Assembly (NCBI GenBank): GCA_021203465.1 | Contig: JAJQBC010000151.1 | Coordinates: 1 to 64,000 of the forward strand | Source of the DNA: Lachnospiraceae bacterium | GTDB taxonomy: Bacteria > Bacillota > Clostridia > Lachnospirales > Lachnospiraceae | Direction: 5' to 3' | Length of the DNA stretch: 64,000 nucleotides | In this document: one piece after another, positions 55,446-64,000 of the stretch | Numbering within the stretch: the first letter of the stretch is position 1 | Layout: each line of letters opens with the position of its first letter | Program-made: the position numbers and the translations under genes | The notes under the pieces: model-generated | Told to the model about the DNA's origin: nothing | The model's database searches: none | The model's input: only the letters and a program-made list of their open reading frames with translations

Positions 55446-56696
55446 ATGGCAAAAAAGTCGGAAAGCTCCGGGCTGTATGCGGAGCTGAAGAGACAGATTC
55501 TGGAGCGGGTGGATTTAAGCCGGGAAGTTTCGGATGAGGAGATGCAGGAGCTGATCGATGAGGTGGTGCTTTCCTGCGGGAAGGAGCGTCATTTTCCGCT
55601 CAATGAGAGATGTCGGTTAAAACAGGAACTGTTCTATGATTTGCGAAAGCTGGATGTACTTCAGGAACTTCTGGAGGATCGCGGCGTGACGGAGATCATG
55701 GTGAACGGAACCGACGGTATTTTTCTGGAACGGGAGGGAAAGCTGTCCCGCTGGGAGAAAAGCTTTGCGTCCGAGGAAAAGATACAGGATATTATTCAGC
55801 AGATTGCGGGGGCATGCAACCGTGTTGTCAATGAGTCACAGCCGATCGTGGATGCGCGACTAAAAAATGGCGATCGCGTGCACATTGTCCTCCAGCCAAT
55901 CGCGGTGAATGGGCCGATCATCACAATACGACGATTTCCTGCAGAGCCCATGACTATGCAAAGGCTGCTGGATATGGAGAGTATCTCCGAAGAAGAGGCA
56001 TTGTTCCTGAAAGACGCGGTCCGGGCCGGATATTCCATCCTGATTGCGGGTGGGACAGGCTCCGGGAAGACCACCTTTCTGAATGCGCTCTCGGAATATA
56101 TTCCGCAGGAAGAACGGGTCGTTGTTATCGAGGATACGGCGGAGCTGCAGATACAGGGCGTGCCGAATCTGGTGAGGATGGAGACCCGTGCGGCGGGGAC
56201 GGAGGATTGTACAGAGATTACGATCCGCGATCTGATACGGGCGTCTTTGAGAATGCGTCCGAGCAGGATCATTGTGGGTGAGGTGAGGGGCGCCGAGACA
56301 TTTGAACTTCTGACCTGTCTCAACACGGGACATGACGGGAGTTTTAGCACTTGTCATGCGAACAGCACCCGGGATACGATCTCGAGGCTGGAAACCATGG
56401 TTCTAATGGGGATGGAATTGCCCTTGCAGGCGATCCGGAGGCAGATTGCATCTGGTATCGACCTGATCGTTTATCTGGGGAGACTGCGCGACAAGAGCCG
56501 CAGGCTTCTCGAAATCACGGAAGTGACCGGCATGGAGGGGGAGCAGGTGGCCTTAAACCCGCTGTTCTCCTTCCGGGAGACCGGTCAGGTATCTGGCAGG
56601 ATCTGCGGGGTACAGGAAAGGACAGGAGAGTTGAAAAATATTGAAAAGATGGCGCGTGCCGGAATTTTTAAAGGCCGGTCGGGAGATACTTCCTGA
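55446..56696 (+). CDS. TadA/CpaF family secretion ATPase
   Basis: ILIAGGTGSGKTTFLNALSEYI, VVIEDTAELQI, RIIVGEVRGAETFELLTCLNTGHDGSFSTCHANS. Confidence 0.95.
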   Translation: MAKKSESSGLYAELKRQILERVDLSREVSDEEMQELIDEVVLSCGKERHFPLNERCRLKQELFYDLRKLDVLQELLEDRGVTEIMVNGTDGIFLEREGKLSRWEKSFASEEKIQDIIQQIAGACNRVVNESQPIVDARLKNGDRVHIVLQPIAVNGPIITIRRFPAEPMTMQRLLDMESISEEEALFLKDAVRAGYSILIAGGTGSGKTTFLNALSEYIPQEERVVVIEDTAELQIQGVPNLVRMETRAAGTEDCTEITIRDLIRASLRMRPSRIIVGEVRGAETFELLTCLNTGHDGSFSTCHANSTRDTISRLETMVLMGMELPLQAIRRQIASGIDLIVYLGRLRDKSRRLLEITEVTGMEGEQVALNPLFSFRETGQVSGRICGVQERTGELKNIEKMARAGIFKGRSGDTS

Positions 56697-57387
56697 TCTG
56701 CTGACGGGAGGGCTGCTCGTGACCGCTTTGGCGTGGCTTTACTATGATATGATCGTCGCTGCACTGGTTTTGTCACCGTTGTTAGTGTTTTGGCACAGGG
56801 AGTGCAGTGCCTCCAGAAGGAAAAAGGCCGAGGATCGTTTCCTTCGGATGTTCCGGGAATGGATTCTTCTGCTGTCGTCCTCGCTGACGGCGGGATATTC
56901 TGTGGAAAATGCGTTTGCGCAGTCCTACCGGGAATTACAGCTCATGTTTCCGGGCGGTGGACTGATGCTGGACGAGTTGAAGGAGATGCTCAAGAAGGCT
57001 GAGAACAACCAGAGGCCAGAGACACTTCTGAAAGATCTGGCGCGGAAATATCCCTTTGAGGAAGTGAAAAGCTTTGTAGAAGTGTTCTGTACAGCGCGTG
57101 GAAGCGGAGGTAGCCTGAGCGCAATCATTCGCAGCACCGCGGAGCAGATGGCACAGATTATGGACACACGCAGGGAGATTGATACCTTTCTGGTGGCAAA
57201 GATGTTTGAGCAGAAGATCATGATGGTTATGCCGGCCGGGGTTCTGCTGTATGTGCGGCTCGGTTTCGCGGAGTTTGTGGAAGACCTGTATCACAATCTG
57301 CCGGGGATGGCAGTTATGACAGTATGTCTTGGTATTTATCTGGCGGCATGCCTGATGGGCAGAAGGATGGTGCAGTTTGATATATGA
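56641..57387 (+). CDS. TadB-like type II secretion F-domain protein
   Basis: LLLSSSLTAGYSVENAFAQSYREL...FVEVFCTARGSGGSLSAIIRSTAEQM; position after TadA. Confidence 0.8.
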   Translation: MKRWRVPEFLKAGREILPDLLTGGLLVTALAWLYYDMIVAALVLSPLLVFWHRECSASRRKKAEDRFLRMFREWILLLSSSLTAGYSVENAFAQSYRELQLMFPGGGLMLDELKEMLKKAENNQRPETLLKDLARKYPFEEVKSFVEVFCTARGSGGSLSAIIRSTAEQMAQIMDTRREIDTFLVAKMFEQKIMMVMPAGVLLYVRLGFAEFVEDLYHNLPGMAVMTVCLGIYLAACLMGRRMVQFDI

Positions 57388-58574
57388 AGCAGAGAACAAA
57401 GATGACACTTGTTGCGGCAACAGGCGGCCTGCTGAGTCTGGCCTTTCTTGTGTACAGTCTGTACGGCAGAGAACCGTTGACGGAACTGGCGCGGCCGGGA
57501 ACCGGGGAAGGGGATCGGACAGAGGAGCTTGAAGTAGAGATCGCGGACTCGACTTACACGTTGGAAGTGACACTGAAGGAATTGCCATACACGGAGGAGG
57601 AGGCGGGGACGCTTCTGCGTGAGGCCGCCGCGGGGCTGGAAGAAATCTTCCTGAACGGGAACACGGATATGGCGCATATTATGACAGATGTGTCGATGCC
57701 GTCTACTTATCCGGATACAGAGATTGGGTTACAGTGGTATCTGAGCTCCTGGGAGTATATCTCGCCGGATGGAACCGTGTCAAATGAAGGGCTGGAGGAT
57801 ATCGAGTCTCTTCAGGTGCGTGCGGAGCTTTCTCTATCGGATCAGGAGATCGACTAGACGCGGGAGATCGCGATTTGTCCACCGGGTGATCCGGACGGGC
57901 AGGAAAAATTAGAAATGTTGACATACCAGATAGAGTCTGCGCAGGAGGAGGGCGGATCAGAAACGATTCTGCTGCCGGACAGCCTTCTTGGCGAGTCGGT
58001 GATCTGGTATTCGGTGAAGGATGACCGCTGGCTGTTGATTGCGCTGCTGACCGTGGCTGCGCTTTGCGCTATGACATTTGGAAAGCGTCAGGAAGAGGAG
58101 AAAGAGCGGGCAAAAAGGGAACGTGTCCTGCAGCTCGCCTATCCGGATATTGTCAGCCGTCTGGGGCTTTACATGGGAGCCGGGATCAGTATGAGAAATG
58201 CCTGGGAGCGGATTGTGGAGAGCTATGAAGAGAGTGGCGCCAGTAACGATGCTTACGAGGAAATGCGCGTCATGCTGCGCGAGATGCGCAGCGGCGTGGC
58301 AGAAGGCGCGGCTTATGAGCGCTTTGGCTCCCGTTGCCGCCTGCCGTCTTATCTGAAGCTTGGAACGCTCCTGAGCCAGAACCTGAGAAAAGGGACACGA
58401 AATCTGTCCGGACTTCTACAGGAGGAGTCGAGGGAAGCCTTTGAAAACAGGAAAGCCTATGCAAAAAAGCTGGGTGAGGAGTGCGAGAGCAAGCTGCTTT
58501 TGCCGATGCTGTTGATGCTGTTGACCGTGCTGATTATGATCATGTATCCGGCGGTCGTATCATTTCAGTCGTAG
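57384..58574 (+). CDS. TadC-like F-domain protein with in-frame TAG at 57855-57857
   Basis: ORFs 57384-57857 and 57915-58574 share one frame with open sequence between them; GLYMGAGISMRNAWERIVESYEESG, C-terminal TMs. Confidence 0.7.
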
Positions 58575-58589
58575 AGGAGGAAGAAAATT

Positions 58590-58781
58590 ATGAGATATTT
58601 AGGGAACAGGTTCCGATGGTTTTGGAGCGATTTCTGGAATGATGAGCGGGGGATGGGAACCGTAGAGGTCATTCTGATCATCGTGGTACTTATAGGATTG
58701 GTTATCATTTTTAAAAGTCAGATTACCAATGTTGTCAACACAATTTTTGAAAAGATTGTATCTCAGAGCAGCAGTATCTAA
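58590..58781 (+). CDS. Flp-like type IVb pilin
   Basis: DERGMGTVEVILIIVVLIGLVIIFKSQITNVVNTIFEKI. Confidence 0.85.
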   Translation: MRYLGNRFRWFWSDFWNDERGMGTVEVILIIVVLIGLVIIFKSQITNVVNTIFEKIVSQSSSI

Positions 58782-60177
58782 GCGTTGCTCCGGGCAGATT
58801 ACTGTCTGGCTGTCTTTGAGCTTTCTGGTATTTTTGTCGCTGTATCTGGTTTGCCTGCAGTCTGTTCAGAAGCAGTCGGCCAGAAGACAGGCGGAGCAGG
58901 CGGTGGAGAGCGGGCTTTTTTCCCTTTTTTCTGAATATGAGCCATATCTTCTGGAAAACTATGATTTGTTTTATCTGGACACTTCGTTTCAGAGTGGGAC
59001 AGAGCTGACAGATGAAATTTGCAGCCATCTGTGGAAGTTCATCGGGGATAATATCACCGGAACGACAGGAAATGCGCTGGAGGGACTGACGCTTCAGGGA
59101 GTAAATGTGCAGGATTTCGTGCGTGCCACAGATGGGAACGGAGCGGTTTTCTATCGGCAGGCGGTCGAGGTCGTGAAGCAGAAGACAGGGATTTCGCTTG
59201 CAGAGGAATGGATACTGGATGATGCGTTTCAATCGGAGACGGAGGAAAACAGCAGTAAATTTCAGGAGGACTGTGCGGACTTTGAGGGAAGCGTGGTGAA
59301 CTATGAGGACGAGGAAGAGGAGGAAGTGGAGGCGGAGGCCTTCGAGTGGGACGGGATCTGGAATCACTTTGCGCTCTCGCAGGCGGTGAAGAGCTCCGCG
59401 TCTCTTTCGGAAAAGTCCGTAGATCTGTCGGGAGTGCCGTCGCGGCGAACCTTAAGCACAGGTGTGGGAAGCGTGGATGGGAGCGAGGATGGCGTTCTGG
59501 AAAAGCAGCTGTTTATCAGTTATCTGTGCGATTATATGACGAATGCACAGGAAACACTGTCCGCGGAGGAGGACGAGAGCGCTTACCTCGATTATCAGAT
59601 GGAGTATGTGCTCTGTGGACAGGCCTCCGACCAACAGAACCTCGAACAGACGCTTCGAATGCTTCTTTTGATGCATGAGGGAGTAAACTATGCTTTCCTA
59701 CTGAGCCATCCCGCTTACAGCGAGAAAGCAGAGACGCTTGCGTATCTGTTGGCCGGTATTACATTGAACGAGGCGCTGATTCAGAGTGTAAAGCAGCTGA
59801 TTCTGCTCGGCTGGGCCTATGGTGAAAGTCTGGTGGAGGTGCGACAGCTGCTTCAGGGATATGAGCTCGCCATTGTAAAAGGAGAGTCGGACTGGCAGGT
59901 GCCGCTCAACGGAGTTCTGGCTCTGATCGGAAATCCGGGCAGATACGATGAGCAGAGTACAGCTCAGGAGGGAATCAGCTATGAGACCTGTCTTCGTATC
60001 TTTCTGACGACGCTGTCTGCACAGACGCTCGCGATGAGAAGCCTCGACGTGATCGAGGGAGCGCTTCAGTGTGAGGCAGACCGCGAAAATGTTCATCTGG
60101 ATCACTGTATTGAGGAATTGACCGCACAGGTCTGGATGAATGATATTTATATGGAAAGGAATTATCAGTATGAGTAA
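58729..60177 (+). CDS. Tad-associated membrane-anchored protein (TadG/DUF5702-like)
   Basis: GQITVWLSLSFLVFLSLYLVCLQSVQKQSARRQAEQAVESGLFSLFSEYEPYLLENYDLFYLD; context. Confidence 0.65.
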   Translation: MLSTQFLKRLYLRAAVSKRCSGQITVWLSLSFLVFLSLYLVCLQSVQKQSARRQAEQAVESGLFSLFSEYEPYLLENYDLFYLDTSFQSGTELTDEICSHLWKFIGDNITGTTGNALEGLTLQGVNVQDFVRATDGNGAVFYRQAVEVVKQKTGISLAEEWILDDAFQSETEENSSKFQEDCADFEGSVVNYEDEEEEEVEAEAFEWDGIWNHFALSQAVKSSASLSEKSVDLSGVPSRRTLSTGVGSVDGSEDGVLEKQLFISYLCDYMTNAQETLSAEEDESAYLDYQMEYVLCGQASDQQNLEQTLRMLLLMHEGVNYAFLLSHPAYSEKAETLAYLLAGITLNEALIQSVKQLILLGWAYGESLVEVRQLLQGYELAIVKGESDWQVPLNGVLALIGNPGRYDEQSTAQEGISYETCLRIFLTTLSAQTLAMRSLDVIEGALQCEADRENVHLDHCIEELTAQVWMNDIYMERNYQYE

Positions 60178-60952
60178 GAAAAACGGGGCGGAGAGGGGGT
60201 GCAGAAGGATGCCCTTCCGACACAGGAATTGTGAGCGCTTTTTCCCTCTCCAGACACCCCACGTATGGAACAACCCGAACTCCGATTATCGAAAGAAAGC
60301 CGGGAGGGCTTCCTTCTGCATCCACAGAAAGGGAAGCTTGACTCTGGAGGCGACCCTGACGCTCCCGTTTCTGCTCTGTGCAGTCACCGCGCTTTTGTAT
60401 TTGTTTGCGTTCAGCGCTTCAAATGGAGTGGATTACCGGGCGCTGATGGAGAAAGCGGAGACTCTGGCGGTCACAGCAGGACAGGGACTGACGGATGATC
60501 CTTACATAGATCTCTACGATTATGATACGGCGAACACACCATTTTCTACGCTGTCTTTTGGCAATCGTTCTGTGCTCCGGCATGTGAAGGTCCGGGCATG
60601 GGTCGGCTATACCGGGGAGAGTTTTGAAGCCGGGGGCGGGGAGCAGATTGTCTTTAAGACGCCGAATGGAGAGGTTTATCATCTGAGCTGCGACTGCAGC
60701 TATCTGGCTTTATCTGTAAGAAGTCTGGCGTATTCGGAACTCTCAGGGGAGCGGAACAGTTCAGGAAGCCGTTATACAGCCTGCGAGTACTGTGTCGGAG
60801 ATGGGACGGCAAACGCGCTCGTTTATATCACGGATTATGGTGAGTGTTATCACAATTCGCGGAGCTGCAGAGGCCTGAAGCGGACGGTGATGGGGGTGCC
60901 GCTGTCGGAAGTGAGCGGTCTTCGTCGCTGCTCCCGCTGTGGTGCACAGTGA
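60170..60952 (+). CDS. TadE-like pseudopilin with Cys-rich C-terminal module
   Basis: RKGSLTLEATLTLPFLLCAVTALLYLFAFS; C-terminal CDC...CEYC...CY...CRG...CSRC. ATGA overlap with the upstream gene. Confidence 0.7.
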   Translation: MSKKNGAERGCRRMPFRHRNCERFFPLQTPHVWNNPNSDYRKKAGRASFCIHRKGSLTLEATLTLPFLLCAVTALLYLFAFSASNGVDYRALMEKAETLAVTAGQGLTDDPYIDLYDYDTANTPFSTLSFGNRSVLRHVKVRAWVGYTGESFEAGGGEQIVFKTPNGEVYHLSCDCSYLALSVRSLAYSELSGERNSSGSRYTACEYCVGDGTANALVYITDYGECYHNSRSCRGLKRTVMGVPLSEVSGLRRCSRCGAQ

Positions 60953-61323
60953 GCGGCTTGTGGGTCGGAGCCCATCTGCTGCTCCTGTCTGTGGAGGATT
61001 TACGCAGCAAAGAGGTACCGATGCTGCCGGTAGTGGAGTTAGCACTCGTCGGGCTTCTGTATGCAGCCGTGACAGGAGCACGTATTTCACCATTGCCTGG
61101 GGCGCTACTGCTGTGTGCGGGGTACTTAAGCGGGGAGCGGATTGGATACGGAGACGGCTGGTTGACGTTTGCCCTCGGCATGTGGCTTCCATCGGAAAGG
61201 CTGATTTTGATGCTTGTGATCGGGTGTTTTCTGTGCGCGGTGGCGGGACTTGGTATGGGGAAAAGAGAGCTGCCCTTTGTCCCGTTCCTGACAGCAGCAT
61301 ATTTTGTGACAGGGGGAGGATAG
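60949..61323 (+). CDS. Prepilin peptidase (A24/TadV-like)
   Basis: LLLLSVEDLRSKEVP ... GERIGYGDGWL (GxGD); GTG start overlapping the previous stop. Confidence 0.8.
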   Translation: MSGLWVGAHLLLLSVEDLRSKEVPMLPVVELALVGLLYAAVTGARISPLPGALLLCAGYLSGERIGYGDGWLTFALGMWLPSERLILMLVIGCFLCAVAGLGMGKRELPFVPFLTAAYFVTGGG

Positions 61324-61327
61324 AAAT

Positions 61328-61750
61328 ATGTATGTAAGAAAAAAAGGACGATTTGTGCTGGAAGCGGCTTATCTGGTTCCGGGGATCTGTGTTTTGCTGG
61401 TATTTCTGGTGTATTTTACGCTGTATGCGCACGACTATGCAGTCTGTACTCACGTGGCGCTGGAATCCGGCACAAAGGGAATCTATCGGATGGATAGGAC
61501 GGTGACGTCGGAACAGACGGAGATAAAGGCTGACCTGGAGGAAAAGTTAGCTGAACGATTGATCTGGATCAGCGATCCGGAGGTGGAAGTGAGTGCCAGC
61601 CCATTGAGTGTAAGTATCCACATAGTGGGAAGCGGCAGATTTCTCACCTCGTATTCGATAGAGGTAAATCGAACACTGTATCGGGTGAATCCGTGTGATA
61701 CGTTGCGGACGACTCGCTGGTTGACAAGTATGGTAGGAGAAGAAGGATGA
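61328..61750 (+). CDS. TadE/TadF-like pseudopilin
   Basis: KKGRFVLEAAYLVPGICVLLVFLVYFTLYAHDYAV. Confidence 0.7.
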   Translation: MYVRKKGRFVLEAAYLVPGICVLLVFLVYFTLYAHDYAVCTHVALESGTKGIYRMDRTVTSEQTEIKADLEEKLAERLIWISDPEVEVSASPLSVSIHIVGSGRFLTSYSIEVNRTLYRVNPCDTLRTTRWLTSMVGEEG

Positions 61751-62817
61751 GAGAGGTACATTATAAGCGGGATCTGAACAGCAACTATATGATTCTGACA
61801 GACGCAAAGACGGGTGATAATGGTTATGAGGAGCGAATGATCACAGAAAACCGGATACAGGGACTTCTGCCCTGCGTGATGCAGCAGCGTGAAAAAAATA
61901 CGGAATATTATTATGAGATTACCGGAAAGCAGAGTATGACGCTATTGTATGAGAGACGGAAACTGACCTATGATCAGCTTCTGGAGTTTCTCCGGGGACT
62001 GTGGAAGATTCTGGAAAACGCGGAAGAATATCTGCTCTGTGCCGACCATTTTATTTTGGAACCGGAATACATATACCTACACACAAAGTCGGAGAGACCC
62101 TGCCTTTGCTATTATCCGGCGCAGGAGAAAAATATTCGGGAGTCTTTTTTAAGTTTGGCGGAGTATCTGCTCGGAAAGTTGGATAAGGGTGATACAGCGG
62201 GAATTGAATTTGGTTATGACCTGTATCAGCGGGCGATGGAGCCAAACTTTAGTTTGAAGGAAGTCCTGCAGCGTTACCGTCCGGCGGAGGAGAAGAAGGA
62301 ACCGGAACCGATCATCGAGGTGTCGACAGAAGAACGGCCATCGGTACAGGCGCAGACACTGGAGAAGACTGGCAGCTGGAAGAACTTCTTCCGAAAAAAG
62401 ACAAAAAAGCCACGGATGGAGGATTACGTGGAGGAAGCGGATCGTCTGGGAAGCGGTTCCGTACTGTTCCTGCGGGAGCAGGGCGCTCCAAAGGAGACTA
62501 TGTGCCTTGCAGAGCCGAAAAGGGAGGGGCTCACTCTGAAAAACCGGGATGGCGAATATCCGGATTTACATATAATAGAAGGGCCTTATCTGATCGGAAA
62601 AAGAAGTGATAATGTGGATGGGTGCATTCCGGCTCCTACGATCAGCAGAATCCATGCGCGCATCACGAAGCAGAACGCGCAGTATTTTCTGGAAGATTTG
62701 AATTCTACGAACGGGACATGGGCGGATCAGGTGCAGCTGAATCCGTATGAACTCTGTCCGCTGCTGGATGGGATGCAGATCCGCTTTGCGGGCGCGTCTT
62801 ATGTGGTGGAAGTATAG
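61747..62817 (+). CDS. DUF6382-like protein with C-terminal FHA domain
   Basis: YLIGKRSDNVDGCIPAPTISRIHARITKQNAQYFLEDLNSTNGTWADQ. Confidence 0.85.
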   Translation: MREVHYKRDLNSNYMILTDAKTGDNGYEERMITENRIQGLLPCVMQQREKNTEYYYEITGKQSMTLLYERRKLTYDQLLEFLRGLWKILENAEEYLLCADHFILEPEYIYLHTKSERPCLCYYPAQEKNIRESFLSLAEYLLGKLDKGDTAGIEFGYDLYQRAMEPNFSLKEVLQRYRPAEEKKEPEPIIEVSTEERPSVQAQTLEKTGSWKNFFRKKTKKPRMEDYVEEADRLGSGSVLFLREQGAPKETMCLAEPKREGLTLKNRDGEYPDLHIIEGPYLIGKRSDNVDGCIPAPTISRIHARITKQNAQYFLEDLNSTNGTWADQVQLNPYELCPLLDGMQIRFAGASYVVEV

Positions 62818-62930
62818 TTTGCGTTCACTTCGGAGGGGAACAGGACTTGCATTGCTCTGGTGAAATCAGTATACTGTGATACGGAAGATAAAAAGTCGTG
62901 AAGCAGGTACGATGACGCAGAGGTGAATCG

Positions 62931-64000
<1,070 letters not shown>

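Overview
Window from a GC-rich, spore-forming Firmicute (probably Lachnospiraceae-like; inferred from SpmB, BofA, DUF134 and Tad gene types). Positions ~50-41723 form one co-directional, tightly spaced array. It starts with an AP2-domain protein, followed by four TM-anchored surface proteins (two of them giant, with Gly-rich collagen-like tracts and Fn3-like repeats). Next comes a rotary-ATPase-like gene set in canonical F-ATPase order but without subunit a: c-like, b/delta-like, alpha, gamma, beta, epsilon-like. The array ends with a polytopic membrane protein, a small TM-anchored extracellular protein and a ~5080-codon double-TM giant protein. The c-like subunit lacks the ion-binding carboxylate in TM2, while alpha and beta keep their catalytic motifs. 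This suggests an F1-like motor uncoupled from ion translocation and devoted to a giant cell-surface apparatus. It is the best candidate for an undescribed system and is conceptually close to the F1-like ATPases of mycoplasmas. Four genes' reading frames continue through single in-frame stops (TAG 14402, TGA 30651, TAG 33090, TAG 57855). All four are explainable as C->T changes or as readthrough. Downstream are Fic, a lipoprotein, DUF134/NifX-like, a YolD-like/Y-family polymerase pair, DUF2798, rubrerythrin, SpmB, MarR, DUF885, MetG, DUF2508, BofA, a Tad pilus locus, an FHA protein, TatD and partial KsgA. No rRNA, tRNA, CRISPR or insertion sequence was recognised by eye. All homology calls are from motif recognition only; no searches were run.
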